The notes under the pieces: model-generated
Seen by the model: the letters and a program-made list of their open reading frames with translations, nothing else
The model's database searches: none
What the model was told of the DNA's origin: nothing
Source: an uncultured Elusimicrobia bacterium
GTDB taxonomy: Bacteria > Elusimicrobiota > Elusimicrobia > Elusimicrobiales > UBA9959
Length of the DNA: 58,810 nt
Assembly: GCA_903889965.1 (NCBI GenBank)
Contig: CAISZM010000020.1
Location: 1-58,810 of the forward strand
Direction of reading: 5' to 3'
In this document: in pieces, positions 16,456 to 25,775 of the stretch
How positions within the stretch are numbered: position 1 is the first letter of the stretch
How the letters are laid out: the number at the start of each line of letters is the position of its first letter
Translations under genes and position numbers: made by a program

Positions 16456-19290
16456 TCAGCGGATGCCGGGTTTCCTGGTCTCCAGGTGCGCCTTCAGGTA
16501 TTTGCCCGTATGCGAGCCGCGGGCTTCGAGCGCTCCGGGCACCGGCCCGCAATACACAAGCCGTCCCCCGGCGTCGCCGCCTTCAGGCCCCAGCTCTATC
16601 AGCCAGTCCGAGCCCGATATCACGTCGAGGTTGTGCTCTATGACCAGCACCGTGTTGCCGGATTCGGAAAGCCGGTGGAGCACTTTAAGCAGTTTCTCAA
16701 CGTCCGCGAAGTGCAGGCCCGTGGTAGGCTCGTCCAGGATATAGAGGGTGCGGCCGGTGGCCCTCCGCGCCAGCTGTTCCGCCAGCTTAAGACGCTGCGC
16801 CTCGCCTCCGGACAGGGTTGTGGCGCTCTGACCGAGCTTAAGGTAGCCCAGCCCGACCTCGCCCATGGTGGCGAGTATCCTCGAAATGCGCGGTATGTCG
16901 GCAAAAAGGACGCCGGCCTCCTCCACCGACAGCTCAAGCACATCCGCTATGCTTTTCCCCTTGAAGCGCACGGAGAGCGTGTCCTCGTTGAACCTGCGGC
17001 CCCCGCATTCCTCGCATTTTACGTACACGTCGGGGAGGAACTGCATCTGTATCTTTATGGTTCCGTCGCCCTGGCAGGCCTCGCAGCGCCCTCCTTTCAC
17101 GTTGAAAGAGAAGCGGCCCGGCTCGTAGCCGCGCCTCTTGGCCTCCGGCAGCTGGGCGAACAGGTCGCGTATATGGTTGAAAACCCCGCTGTAGGTGGAC
17201 GGGTTGGACCGCGGGGTGCGGCCTATAGGCGACTGGTCTACGATTATCACCCGGTCGATTAGGTCCGCCCCTTTCATGGAGCGGTACGCGCCGGGGATTT
17301 CCTTGGATTTATATAATTCCTTCGCCAGCGCCTTGTACACTATTTCGTATAGAAGGGTGGACTTCCCGGAGCCTGAAACCCCGCATATGCTGACGAAGAG
17401 GCCCATCGGTATTTTTACGTCTATATTCTTCAGGTTGAACTGGCGCGCCCCGTAAAATTCAAGAAACCTGCCGGAAGGGGGGCGCGGGGAACGTTCGACG
17501 CCGGCGGAGCGTTCTCCGCTCAGGAAAGGCCCTGTCACCGATCCCCTGTCCTTGATGATCTGGGCGGGCGTCCCCTGGGCGACTATATTGCCTCCGGCGA
17601 GCCCGGCACCCGGCCCGAGATCTATCACGTAGTCGGCGCCGCGTATCACCGCTTCGTCGTGCTCCACCACCAGGAGGGTATTGCCTATGTCGCGCAGAGA
17701 CTTAAGGGTGTTTATAAGTTTAGCGTTATCGCGCTGGTGCAAACCTATGGTCGGCTCGTCCAGGACGTAGAGAACGCCCGTAAGGCCCGAGCCTATCTGC
17801 GTGGCCAGCTGTATGCGCTGCGCCTCGCCGCCGGACATCGTTTCCGAGCGGCGGTCAAGCGCGATGTAGCCAAGGCCGACGTCCGCGAGGAAAGTAAGGC
17901 GGGAATTGATCTCCTTGATTATCAGCCGGGCTATCGTGCGCTCTTTTTCCGTCAGCTGTACGCCGGTTATGAATTCCCTGACTGCGGCGATCGGGAGCGC
18001 CGCGGCCTGCGCGATATTCTTTCCGCCGACCAGCACGCTCAACCCCTCGGGTTTGAGGCGCAAGCCGCCGCAGGAGGGACAGACGGTTTCACGCATGAAC
18101 TTGGCGTAAATTTCCTCTTTGACGAATTCAGATTCGCTCTCGGAGTGGCGGCGCTTGAGATTGGTTACCACGCCTTCAAAGTCCCCGCTGGAGCCGCTTC
18201 CGGCCGCGGCCCCATGCAGCAGCAGGTCGCGGTGTGCCTTGGGAAGATCTTTCCAGGGCTTGTCCAGGTCTATGCCGTTATCTTTGGCCGCGGTTACGAG
18301 AATATCGGCGTAGTAGCCGGACCAGGCGCCTTTCCAGCGGTGAGTGCGGGTGGTGACGGGGTTGGCCCAGGCTTCAAGAGCGCCTCCGTTGACCGACTTC
18401 GTCCTGTCTGGCACCACCAGGTCGGGGTCTATTTCTATCTTTACGCCCAAACCGTCGCATTCGGCGCAGGCGCCGTGCGGCGAATTAAACGAAAACAGGC
18501 GCGGTTCCAGCTCGGGGAAGCTGATGCCGCACGACGGACAGGCGTTCTTTTCGCTGTAGAGCGCGGCTTCCCTGCCGGAAGATTCCTCGGCGCTAAGCAG
18601 CCCTTTGGACTGCGCCAGCGCCAATTCCACGGCCTCGCTGAGCCGCTCGCGGTCTCCGGTCGACACCGTGAATTCATCCACCAGGAGGGATATGTCGTGC
18701 TTCGCGTAGCGCTTCAGGTCCGGCGGGGAGTCGAGAGGATATATTTTTCCGTCAACGCGGGCCCTCGCGAATCCGGCTTTGCGGAGTCTCGCGAACAGTT
18801 CCTCGTAGGTGCCGCTGCGCCCGCGTACCAGGGGGGAGAATATCCTGACCTTTTTGCCGCCGTACCTTGCTGCCAGCTCCGCGGTTATCCCCTGGGCCGA
18901 CCAGGCCTTTATGGGCCTGCGGCAGGACGGGCAGAAAGGCCGGCCGGCCTTGGCGTAGAGCAGCCGCAGATAATCGTAAATTTCGGTGACGGTGCCCACC
19001 GTGGAGCGGGGATTCTTCGACAGGGAATGTTGCTGTATGGCTATGGCGGGGGACAGCCCCTCTATCGAGTCCACGTCAGGCTTATCCATCTGCTCCAGGA
19101 ACTGCCGTGCGTAGGCGGAGAGCGATTCCACATAGCGGCGCTGCCCCTCTGCGTAGATCGTGTCGAAGGCCAGCGAGGACTTGCCTGACCCGGACAGCCC
19201 CGTTATGACCACCAGCTTGTTCTTCGGTATTTCAAGGCTGATATTCTTGAGATTGTGGGAACGCGCCCCGCTGATAATAATTTTATCCAT
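16456..19290 (-). CDS. uvrA: Excinuclease ABC subunit A
   Basis: 944 residues, full length for UvrA. It is a tandem ABC ATPase: Walker [11 protein letters not shown] (about 31) and [10 protein letters not shown] in the second half, signatures [12 protein letters not shown] and [12 protein letters not shown], and two Walker B segments ending LDEPT. Zinc modules are visible as CPSC...CAEC in the first insertion, CPSCGG in the middle and CEAC...CEEC in the second half. UvrA recognises bulky DNA lesions and loads UvrB in nucleotide excision repair. uvrB and uvrC are not in the window. nadB lies upstream on the same strand after 45 bp. Confidence 0.98.
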   Translation of the reverse strand: MDKIIISGARSHNLKNISLEIPKNKLVVITGLSGSGKSSLAFDTIYAEGQRRYVESLSAYARQFLEQMDKPDVDSIEGLSPAIAIQQHSLSKNPRSTVGTVTEIYDYLRLLYAKAGRPFCPSCRRPIKAWSAQGITAELAARYGGKKVRIFSPLVRGRSGTYEELFARLRKAGFARARVDGKIYPLDSPPDLKRYAKHDISLLVDEFTVSTGDRERLSEAVELALAQSKGLLSAEESSGREAALYSEKNACPSCGISFPELEPRLFSFNSPHGACAECDGLGVKIEIDPDLVVPDRTKSVNGGALEAWANPVTTRTHRWKGAWSGYYADILVTAAKDNGIDLDKPWKDLPKAHRDLLLHGAAAGSGSSGDFEGVVTNLKRRHSESESEFVKEEIYAKFMRETVCPSCGGLRLKPEGLSVLVGGKNIAQAAALPIAAVREFITGVQLTEKERTIARLIIKEINSRLTFLADVGLGYIALDRRSETMSGGEAQRIQLATQIGSGLTGVLYVLDEPTIGLHQRDNAKLINTLKSLRDIGNTLLVVEHDEAVIRGADYVIDLGPGAGLAGGNIVAQGTPAQIIKDRGSVTGPFLSGERSAGVERSPRPPSGRFLEFYGARQFNLKNIDVKIPMGLFVSICGVSGSGKSTLLYEIVYKALAKELYKSKEIPGAYRSMKGADLIDRVIIVDQSPIGRTPRSNPSTYSGVFNHIRDLFAQLPEAKRRGYEPGRFSFNVKGGRCEACQGDGTIKIQMQFLPDVYVKCEECGGRRFNEDTLSVRFKGKSIADVLELSVEEAGVLFADIPRISRILATMGEVGLGYLKLGQSATTLSGGEAQRLKLAEQLARRATGRTLYILDEPTTGLHFADVEKLLKVLHRLSESGNTVLVIEHNLDVISGSDWLIELGPEGGDAGGRLVYCGPVPGALEARGSHTGKYLKAHLETRKPGIR

Positions 19291-19335
19291 AAGAACTTTG
19301 CCTCGGAATTCAACGGACTTTCCAGCCTGCGCCCT

Positions 19336-20937
19336 TCATCTTTTCGCGCCGTACCTGTCCACTATGGTGGGTTTAAGGAACTTGTCCGAGGGCCCGGGGT
19401 AGTCCACCGTGTAATGCAGGCCGCGGCTTTCCCTGCGCGAGGCGGCGGAGCGTATTATCACGTCCGCCAGGCATGCTATGTTCCTGAGCTCAAGCAGGTC
19501 GCGGGTGGGCAGGAAATCCCAGTAGTACCTGGCTATTTCCCCGGAAATCACCCTGACGCGCGCGCCGGCGCGCGCGAGGCGCCTGTCGCTGCGCACTATG
19601 CCCACGTAGTTCCACATCAGCGTGCGTATCTCGTCCCAGTTGTGCGTGATCACGACCGCCTCGTCGGAAGGGCGGGCGTTGCCGGTGGTCCAGCGGGCCG
19701 GGGATGCCGGCGCTGGGCGTTTTACCCAGCCGTCTTTTATGGATTGCGCGGCCCGGTGCGAAAAAACGCAGGCTTCAAGCAGCGAATTCGAGGCAAGGCG
19801 GTTAGCCCCGTGCAGGCCCGTGCACGAAACCTCCCCTACGGCGTAGAGGCCGGGCATGGCCGTGCGGCTGAACTCGTCCACCTTCACCCCTCCGCAGAAG
19901 AAATGCGCGGCCGGCACAACGGGTATGGGCTTTTTTGTCATGTCTATGCCCAGATCCATGCACCTTGAGTATATCATGGGAAAGCGTTTCCTGAGGAAGG
20001 ATCCCTTCAGGTGCGTCATGTCCAGGTAAGCGCAGTCTTCCCCGGTGCGCTTCAGCTCGGAGTCTATGGCCCTGGCTACTATGTCGCGCGGCGCCAGCTC
20101 GCGGGCGCGGGAGTATTTCTTCATGAAGGCTTCGCCGGAGGCTCCGCGGAGTATCCCGCCTTCGCCGCGCAGGGCTTCGGAGATAAGGAAGGATTTTGCC
20201 TGCGGGTGGTAAAGGCAGGTGGGGTGAAACTGCACGAATTCCATGTTTTCAAGCTCCAGGCCTGCACGGTAGGCCATGGCCATTCCGTCGCCGGTGGCCA
20301 CGTCGGGGTTGGAGGTATAGCGGTAGACCTTGCCGGCTCCCCCGGAGGCAAGGATGGTGGTGCCGGCCAGAAAGCTGTGCACGCGGCCGGTGGACTCTTC
20401 CAGCGCGTAAGCCCCGAGGCAGGCGTTGCGGCCGGGGCGGGTGCGGGCCGGGCGCCCGCGCAGTATCAGGTCCACGGCGGGGAAGTAGGGAAAAAAAGTT
20501 ATGTTTTTGTCGGCTTTGCAGGTTTCCAGCAGCGCCCTTTCTATTTCCCGGCCGGTCGCGTCAGCGGCGTGCAGCACGCGCCTGCGCGAGTGCCCGCCCT
20601 CAAGGCCCAGTTCGAACAGGCCGTCCTTAAGGGTAAAATTTACTCCCAGCGCCACAAGTTCCTGTATGCGCGCCGGGGCCTCGGCTATGGTCATGCGGAC
20701 GATCCGTTCGTCGCACAGCCCGGCGCCGGCCCGCAGAGTGTCGCCTGTATGCAGATCAAAATTGTCGTCCGCGGACGTTACCGCCGCTATGCCGCCCTGG
20801 GCAAGGTCGGTGTTGGAGATCTCGGGGGAACGCTTGGTCAATACGGCCACGCGGCCGGCCGCGGCCAGCTTGCGGGCCGCCAGCAGCCCGGCTATGCCGC
20901 TGCCTATCACCAGGAAATCGTATTTATATGTGGACAT
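19336..20937 (-). CDS. nadB: L-aspartate oxidase
   Basis: 533 residues. The FAD-binding start [19 protein letters not shown], the [10 protein letters not shown] stretch, and [13 protein letters not shown] and [20 protein letters not shown] are typical of NadB and of the wider succinate dehydrogenase flavoprotein family. Active-site Arg and His regions appear intact. NadB oxidises L-aspartate to iminoaspartate, which NadA turns into quinolinate for NAD synthesis. nadA and nadC are absent here. The absence of an iron-sulfur subunit gene and the HPTCLYHP context favour NadB over SdhA/FrdA. Confidence 0.95.
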   Translation of the reverse strand: MSTYKYDFLVIGSGIAGLLAARKLAAAGRVAVLTKRSPEISNTDLAQGGIAAVTSADDNFDLHTGDTLRAGAGLCDERIVRMTIAEAPARIQELVALGVNFTLKDGLFELGLEGGHSRRRVLHAADATGREIERALLETCKADKNITFFPYFPAVDLILRGRPARTRPGRNACLGAYALEESTGRVHSFLAGTTILASGGAGKVYRYTSNPDVATGDGMAMAYRAGLELENMEFVQFHPTCLYHPQAKSFLISEALRGEGGILRGASGEAFMKKYSRARELAPRDIVARAIDSELKRTGEDCAYLDMTHLKGSFLRKRFPMIYSRCMDLGIDMTKKPIPVVPAAHFFCGGVKVDEFSRTAMPGLYAVGEVSCTGLHGANRLASNSLLEACVFSHRAAQSIKDGWVKRPAPASPARWTTGNARPSDEAVVITHNWDEIRTLMWNYVGIVRSDRRLARAGARVRVISGEIARYYWDFLPTRDLLELRNIACLADVIIRSAASRRESRGLHYTVDYPGPSDKFLKPTIVDRYGAKR

Positions 20938-21108
20938 TTTCCCTTTTAATACGCGTCCGAAATATTTACAATACTTGTATAGGCGCCTTCAAAGGGACTA
21001 TTGCCGTCAGAAGGCCCGTGTGCGGGCGGAATATGTTTTAAAGCGAATACCGCCTGGCGCCAGATCGGGGGCTGGAGCCCGACAGTTGACCGGTATATTT
21101 TATCACAT

Positions 21109-22197
21109 ATGAGTAAACCGGGTTTTAAACGTAAATTAATAATCTACGGACCGATAGCCGTGTCGCTGGGCATATTGGCCGCGCTGGTATATCCTAACCT
21201 CGATTCCCTTTTGGCCACCGTGAGGGCGGCTAAACCTTTTTATTTGTTCTGCGCGCTCCTGTTCTCGTTCTCCAGCTACCTTTTCATAGGGATGTCTTTG
21301 TGGGAAGTTCTGAAGATACTCGGCCACCGTCTGCCTTTCTGGGAGGCTTCCGGTGTCGCTTTCGTTTCCACCACCGTTAATTATTTCGTTTCATCCGGGG
21401 GCGTGAGCGGCTTCGCCACGCGCGCCCACCTGCTCAGCAAGCGGCACATCCCCTACGGCATAAGCGTCACCTCCTCGGTCGTCATCAGCGTCTTCATATA
21501 CCTCGTGCTCTCCGTAATAATAGTGGAGGGAATGCTCCTTCAGATGCTGAAGTCCAGCAGCTACGGCATAAGCTGGTTCCAGGGCGTGGCGGGGGTGGTG
21601 TTCGTTCTTACTTTCGCCTTTGCGCTGACGCTCCTGTTCTTCCACCATAAGCTGCGCTCCGTCTGGGCAAGGAAACTTTATCACCTTATCAACCGCCTCC
21701 TCTTCATGTTTTCAAGGAGGGAGATACCCGAGGAAACTTTCCTGCAGTTCGAATCCCAGCTTTCTAAGGGGATCCATACGGTACAGTCCCGCAAGCACGA
21801 ACTGCCGCTGGTGCTGGCCTATGTCTGCCTGGACTGGGTCAGCGATATACTGATACTCCACTTCGCCTTCATGGCCGTGGGCGTCCACATGCACACCAGC
21901 ACCTTGATCATCGGTTTCGCTCTTGGCCAGATAATGACGGTCATACCCATACTCCCCGGGGGGCTGGGCGCCATGGAGGCGGCCATGACGGCGGCCTACG
22001 CGGGTATGGGAGTGCCGGTAGGGCAGGCGCTGACGGCCAGCCTGATCTTCAGGCTCCTGTATTATATCGTCCCGGCTTTCGGCAGCATATTCGTTTTCTG
22101 GGGGCTCCGCATGTCCGAGACCGGATATGCCAATCCCGCCCATCCACGCCACAATCATAACCACGGAGGGCAGGGTGATAGAGAAATTCGCGCATAA
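21109..22197 (+). CDS. Lysylphosphatidylglycerol synthase TM-domain-like (UPF0104) membrane protein
   Basis: 362 residues from ATG 21109; the open frame runs up to 36 codons further upstream, but that extension is hydrophilic and unlike the family. About eight membrane spans are visible, from IIYGPIAVSLGILAALVYP to the last at about 320-345. The family motifs include VNYFVSSGGVSGFATRAHLL and the late LPGGLGAMEAAMTAAY. It resembles the flippase half of MprF and the AglD/YbhN group, membrane proteins linked to lipid or polyprenyl-glycan handling. No aminoacyl-transferase domain is attached. Its 3' end overlaps the carbonic anhydrase gene by 23 bp. Confidence 0.8.
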   Translation: MSKPGFKRKLIIYGPIAVSLGILAALVYPNLDSLLATVRAAKPFYLFCALLFSFSSYLFIGMSLWEVLKILGHRLPFWEASGVAFVSTTVNYFVSSGGVSGFATRAHLLSKRHIPYGISVTSSVVISVFIYLVLSVIIVEGMLLQMLKSSSYGISWFQGVAGVVFVLTFAFALTLLFFHHKLRSVWARKLYHLINRLLFMFSRREIPEETFLQFESQLSKGIHTVQSRKHELPLVLAYVCLDWVSDILILHFAFMAVGVHMHTSTLIIGFALGQIMTVIPILPGGLGAMEAAMTAAYAGMGVPVGQALTASLIFRLLYYIVPAFGSIFVFWGLRMSETGYANPAHPRHNHNHGGQGDREIRA

Positions 22198-22687
22198 GAG
22201 GCCCGAGGTATCCGCCGGGGCCTGGATACACCATTCAGCCTGCGTCATGGGGGAGGTCTCCATAGGGGCGGACGTTTCCGTTTGGCCAGGCGCCGTTATC
22301 AGGGGTGATGTGGACCGCATAGAGGTTGGCCGGGGTTCCAATATACAGGACCTCGCGGTGCTTCATCCGAACGGGAACAGGCCGGTTATACTAGGGGAAG
22401 GTGTTACCGTTGGTCACTCGGCCATAATACACGGCTCCACGGTAGGGGCGCATTCGCTTGTAGGCATGGGGGCGGTGGTGATGGACAGCGAGATAGGTGA
22501 ATATTGCCTGATCGCGGCAGGGGCGGTGGTTACTCCCGGCTCCAGAATACCTCCCCGCAGCATGGTGATGGGTGCGCCCGCCAGGGTCAAGCGGTCCCTG
22601 ACCGAAGAGGAATGCGCGGGTCTGGTCCGCTCTGAAAAAGACTATATTGCGCTCGCAGGGATATACCGGACGGGGAGTGATAGATGA
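22175..22687 (+). CDS. Gamma-class carbonic anhydrase family protein
   Basis: 170 residues from GTG 22175, chosen because GGAGGG at 22165-22170 lies 4 nt upstream and the resulting start (MIEKFAHKRPEV) matches the family. An ATG at 22127 would add 16 residues. Left-handed beta-helix hexapeptide repeats fill about 20-135. The three metal-ligand histidines are present at about H64, H81 and H86 (LHPNG and VGHSAIIHG). The family hydrates CO2 or acts as an uncharacterised hexapeptide protein (YrdA type). It overlaps both neighbours, so it is translationally coupled to the membrane protein before it and the receiver protein after it. Confidence 0.85.
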   Translation: MIEKFAHKRPEVSAGAWIHHSACVMGEVSIGADVSVWPGAVIRGDVDRIEVGRGSNIQDLAVLHPNGNRPVILGEGVTVGHSAIIHGSTVGAHSLVGMGAVVMDSEIGEYCLIAAGAVVTPGSRIPPRSMVMGAPARVKRSLTEEECAGLVRSEKDYIALAGIYRTGSDR

Positions 22688-23058
22688 AAGGCCGAAAAAT
22701 AGTGATGATAGAGGACAGCAAAGCCGCCTCCGCCGTGCTGAAAGCCGTGCTGGAGGCCGAGGGGCATTCGGTGCTTCACGCGGCCGACGGAGTGGCCGGC
22801 CTGGCGCTGGCCCGCAGGGAGAAGCCGGACCTGATACTGCTGGACCTGCTGCTGCCGAAATTGAACGGCTACGAGGTCTGCAGCGCCCTGATGCGCGACA
22901 ACCTCACCCGCCACATACCCGTATTGATAATTTCCACTCTGGATAATCCCGAGAGCGTTGAGAAAGCCAAACTGTGCGGCGCCCGCAACTTCATGAAAAA
23001 GCCGTACAACCTGGAAGACCTGCTTCGTGAGATAAAACGCCTGCTTCCCCCCGAATAA
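22684..23058 (+). CDS. Single-domain response regulator (CheY-like)
   Basis: 124 residues, one receiver domain and no output domain. The acidic pair is E10/D11, the phosphoacceptor D54 (ILLDLLLPKLNGYEV), the Ser in LIISTLD and the Lys in FMKKPYN. It overlaps the carbonic anhydrase gene by ATGA. No kinase lies beside it; the nearest is at 27585-29000. Its output must be protein-protein contact, and its partner is unknown. Confidence 0.85.
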   Translation: MKGRKIVMIEDSKAASAVLKAVLEAEGHSVLHAADGVAGLALARREKPDLILLDLLLPKLNGYEVCSALMRDNLTRHIPVLIISTLDNPESVEKAKLCGARNFMKKPYNLEDLLREIKRLLPPE

Positions 23059-23064
23059 ACGGCA

Positions 23065-23086
23065 GGACCCGCCAAACGGCGGGTCC
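23065..23086. terminator. Hairpin between convergent genes
   Basis: GGACCCGCC at 23065-23073 and GGCGGGTCC at 23078-23086 form a perfect 9-bp stem with an AAAC loop. A second GC-rich stem lies at 23105-23120. Neither is followed by a clear T run on either strand, so intrinsic termination is only suggested by the position between convergent stop codons. Confidence 0.5.
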
Positions 23087-23127
23087 CGCTGAACCAAAAC
23101 CGCAGCCGCCGCAGGGCGGCCGCATAA

Positions 23128-24162
23128 TTAATACAGGAGTATGCCGGCGCTCACATTATCGCATGATAATCTTTGCGTATAGTAGTACCAGTTGGGAATA
23201 TAGTAAAAATTCCCGTGGCTGTTCCTGTAATAAACATTGTTGTGTGCTGCGTCATCCGGCAGAGGGGAATCCGCTACCGCGGGGATGTCGCGCTCGTGGT
23301 GGGTTATGGGTACATTGGCGTAGTAAACGTATGTTCGTATGAATTCAAGCGTGTTTTTGAAAGAGTTGGTCGCGGTCATGGTGTATGAATAGGTATTGTT
23401 AGGAAAGTCGGTGACTTTTCGCGGCTGGGTGAATATCCATCCGCCCCCGTTATAGCTATATAACAGATATCCGAAACTGAAAGCCAAGGTGCTGTTAGGC
23501 GCTAGTTCACGGAACGCCAACGGGGATGTGGCTGTACATACCTTTTTGATACATTTATACAATTTAGCGGGGAGCCCTGTTATAGATAACGTGCAGGAGG
23601 CGTCATATACCCAGTTCGATTTCCCCTTGGGCATAGAGGTCGCCTTGATCGAATAAACGTCGTACTTCGCCCCTATTTCAGGCGGAATGTTGAAAGCCGC
23701 GTAATAGGATCCCGGGCATTTCTTCTCCTTTTTGGCGGTAGCGTAGTCTGTGGCGAGGGAGCCTGCCAGCACCACACAGGAGTCTGCTTTTCCCTTTATC
23801 AGCGTCTGCATGTTCGACAGCTCCACGGCGAAGCGCTTGTACCAGGTGCTTTTGTCGGCCGGGTCAGCATCCGGGGAGGTATAGAAGAAATAGCCGGCGT
23901 CCTTATTGTAAAATATGCGGCCCGGGGCCGGCGGCGTGCCCGCAGTCTTTTCGGCCTCGGTCTGCAGGGCGCCGGCGTCTATCTCCGCCTGGGTATAACC
24001 GTTGAAACGGATCTGGCCCGAGTCGACTTTGTCGTAGGCGCCCATCGGCGATGGGTAAGTGGTCTCCATCGTGAATGTCTCGGCCGAAGTGCCTGCTGCG
24101 CAAAACAATAAAAAAACATTCAGCACAAGATATGCGACCGAGGATTTTATTTGACTTTTCAT
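23128..24162 (-). CDS. Secreted protein of unknown function, last gene of minor-pilin cluster
   Basis: 344 residues with a clear signal peptide (MKSQIKSSVAYLVLNVFLLF, cleavage near TSA). I do not recognise the full-length family. The mature start carries TTYPSPMGAYDKV, a motif I associate from memory with surface proteins of Elusimicrobia-like and related bacteria. Six cysteines remain after cleavage, and the C-terminal 70 residues are rich in Tyr, His and Asn (NVYYRNSHGNFYYIPNWYYY). Base composition is lower in GC than the flanks. It lies 20 bp after a PilX-like prepilin gene on the same strand, so it is probably co-expressed with three minor pilins and may be a pilus-tip or pilus-associated protein; this is inference. 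Confidence 0.65.
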   Translation of the reverse strand: MKSQIKSSVAYLVLNVFLLFCAAGTSAETFTMETTYPSPMGAYDKVDSGQIRFNGYTQAEIDAGALQTEAEKTAGTPPAPGRIFYNKDAGYFFYTSPDADPADKSTWYKRFAVELSNMQTLIKGKADSCVVLAGSLATDYATAKKEKKCPGSYYAAFNIPPEIGAKYDVYSIKATSMPKGKSNWVYDASCTLSITGLPAKLYKCIKKVCTATSPLAFRELAPNSTLAFSFGYLLYSYNGGGWIFTQPRKVTDFPNNTYSYTMTATNSFKNTLEFIRTYVYYANVPITHHERDIPAVADSPLPDDAAHNNVYYRNSHGNFYYIPNWYYYTQRLSCDNVSAGILLY

Positions 24163-24182
24163 TCAGTATACCGCCTGCACGA

Positions 24183-24530
24183 TTATTTATCGATGCGTAA
24201 CTGCATAAGGCAAGTGTCGCCTTTTTTTGTCAGGACCACCGTTACGTCATAGCCGGCCGACTTCGTGGGCAGGCAGCTCTTTTGGGCGCTCGTTAAAACG
24301 CAGTCAGCGGAGGGGGAAGGGTAGGGGCCGGTGTTCTCGAGGCAGGTGAACGCCTCCGCCCTGGCGCCGTCCAGTACGGCGCGGGCCGAATCGCGCCTGG
24401 CAGCCTGGGCCTGGGAAAAGCGTCCGCCCACCACCAGCTTCATTCCCACCATAGCGATGGATATTATGATGGTTACCATGACCAGGGTCTGAACGAGGGC
24501 GAAGCCCTTTCGGTACTTGGAGGTCTTCAT
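24183..24530 (-). CDS. PilX-like minor prepilin
   Basis: 115 residues from ATG 24530, which overlaps the upstream stop (ATGA); a longer open frame begins at 24590 inside the upstream gene. The leader MKTSKYRKG is followed by FALVQTLVMVTIIISIAMVG. Cleavage would be G9|F10, but the +5 residue is Gln, not Glu. The ALVxxLVM pattern is PilX-like. The globular part is small and has four cysteines (TCLEN, DCVLT, SCLP, TCLM). It probably belongs to the pilus tip-initiation complex. Confidence 0.7.
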   Translation of the reverse strand: MKTSKYRKGFALVQTLVMVTIIISIAMVGMKLVVGGRFSQAQAARRDSARAVLDGARAEAFTCLENTGPYPSPSADCVLTSAQKSCLPTKSAGYDVTVVLTKKGDTCLMQLRIDK

Positions 24531-25171
24531 AGGCTGAACGCCGGGGAATTTATAGTGGCCGGCTGCTGGGTAAGGGCTATAAATTTCCACTTCAGCCAGC
24601 TGGAGATCGACGGGTTATTGGAGAGGAAGGAGATGGCGAGCTGATTGGCCGGAGTTTTCGGCCGCGAAAAAATAACGTCAAAATCCCCGGATTCGGCAGA
24701 GTTGAGCAGCGTTACCTTTTCGCCGTAATCTACGTCAGCACCGCAGGGGAATACCACGGAGAGGAGCCGGGCTTTGGTCAGTTTTCCCGTATAGAGGTAG
24801 AACGTTTTGCCTTCCGTGGTATCCGACATGCAGGCGTAAAAGAATTCCGGGTCTTTTGAACTGTCTATTGGTGTTATAAAATCCGGGTAGCTGGCGTTGG
24901 TATACCCGGCCAGGACCTTGCTGTCCACGGCGTTCTGGTTCGGCAGGTATAGATAGGAGGCGGAAGCTGCTTTCCGCTTTATCGTCTCGACGGCCCTGGA
25001 AAAGTTGGCGAGGGCGATGTTCTTGCGCGAGACGGACTGAAGCGCCTTGGAAGTGAAACTGTACAAGGCGTTCATCGTGAGAAAGACAAATGCGCCGAGT
25101 GAAATCGCCACCAGGACTTCCGCCAATGAAAATCCGGGCCTGCCTTTATTTGGTTTCGGCTGGTTTGTCAT
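24527..25171 (-). CDS. PilW/GspJ-like minor prepilin
   Basis: 214 residues. The prepilin motif is RPG13|FSLAEVLVAISLGAFVFLTM, with Glu18 at +5. A long alpha-1 helix continues (SKALQSVSRKNIALANFSRAV). The size and layout fit PilW/GspJ, the larger pseudopilin of a tip complex. Two cysteines (YACMSD, FPCGAD) could form a disulfide. It overlaps the genes on both sides (26 bp upstream, 4 bp downstream), so the three prepilins form one translationally coupled set. Confidence 0.75.
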   Translation of the reverse strand: MTNQPKPNKGRPGFSLAEVLVAISLGAFVFLTMNALYSFTSKALQSVSRKNIALANFSRAVETIKRKAASASYLYLPNQNAVDSKVLAGYTNASYPDFITPIDSSKDPEFFYACMSDTTEGKTFYLYTGKLTKARLLSVVFPCGADVDYGEKVTLLNSAESGDFDVIFSRPKTPANQLAISFLSNNPSISSWLKWKFIALTQQPATINSPAFSL

Positions 25172-25649
25172 TCGTTTCGATCTCTATCTTGATATTCTTA
25201 AGCACGGCGCCGTTCTTTTTTACGTCGGTCACTTCATAAACGGCTTTTTTTACTTCGTAATCGCTCCTGAATTCCGGCGGCAGCCAGAGCGTGATGTCGT
25301 GCGTACACGCCTCAAGCGCCCAGCAGTTCTTGGAGCAGCCGGTCCCGCAGGCGTCCCCCGGGAGATGCCAGTAGGCGTCCGAGGGCGTATTCTCCAGCAG
25401 CTCCCTCTTATCCGCCACGTAATTGGACAGTTCGTCCCGGAGATCTTTGGCGAGCAGGGCCGAATCCTTGTGCAGCTTCGTGCCCTTGGTCTGCAATGAC
25501 AGCGTGAGCATAAGCGACGCTATCGCGACGATGGCCGTGGCCAGCAGCAGCGAAGATATTACGAACTCCAGCAGCAGCGCGCCGCTGGAGTGTCCCCGGT
25601 TTTTACGCCGATACTGCCCGCTATCCCGTTGGCTCTTTTCGCGTGACAT
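25146..25649 (-). CDS. PilV/GspI-like minor prepilin
   Basis: 167 residues, first gene of the minor-pilin set. A long basic leader (22 residues, MSREKSQRDSGQYRRKNRGH) ends in G23, followed by ALLLEFVISSLLLATAIVAI. The mature start would be Ala24, with Glu28 at +5. The long leader and Ala at +1 are unusual but fit PilV/GspI-type proteins. Four cysteines cluster at about 100-115 (GDACGTGCSKNCWALEAC). The promoter is probably the TATAAT at 25663-25668, 13 nt before the ATG. Confidence 0.7.
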   Translation of the reverse strand: MSREKSQRDSGQYRRKNRGHSSGALLLEFVISSLLLATAIVAIASLMLTLSLQTKGTKLHKDSALLAKDLRDELSNYVADKRELLENTPSDAYWHLPGDACGTGCSKNCWALEACTHDITLWLPPEFRSDYEVKKAVYEVTDVKKNGAVLKNIKIEIETNDKPAETK

Positions 25650-25662
25650 GGCTTATCCGCCT

Positions 25663-25668
25663 ATTATA
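25663..25668 (-). promoter_or_regulatory. Candidate -10 element for the minor-pilin operon
   Basis: On the minus strand the sequence reads CTTTGTATAATAGG: a perfect TATAAT directly preceded by TG. The prepilin ATG follows 13 nt downstream. No -35 is evident. The divergent gene at 25776 starts 107 bp away. Confidence 0.45.
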
Positions 25669-25775
25669 CAAAGTCTTCGGCGAAATGGCGCAGCCGGAAT
25701 TCCGCCTAGGGCGGAGGGCCAATTATATGAAATAGCCCCGGGGTTCCCTTTTTTATATTATAAAGCGGGAGGAAT

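Noticed and set aside
17659-19188. Open frame of 509 codons on the plus strand
   Set aside because: Antisense to uvrA, a certain gene; no domain or ribosome binding site.
21086-21091. TTGACC resembling a -35 element before the flippase-like gene
   Set aside because: The matching -10 would fall on the start codon and no TATAAT-like hexamer is there.
25738-25760. Hairpin-plus-T-run at CCCCGGGG followed by T6, as a terminator
   Set aside because: It lies in the divergent gap upstream of the glycosylase start with no gene reading into it from the left; the stem is only a short palindrome.
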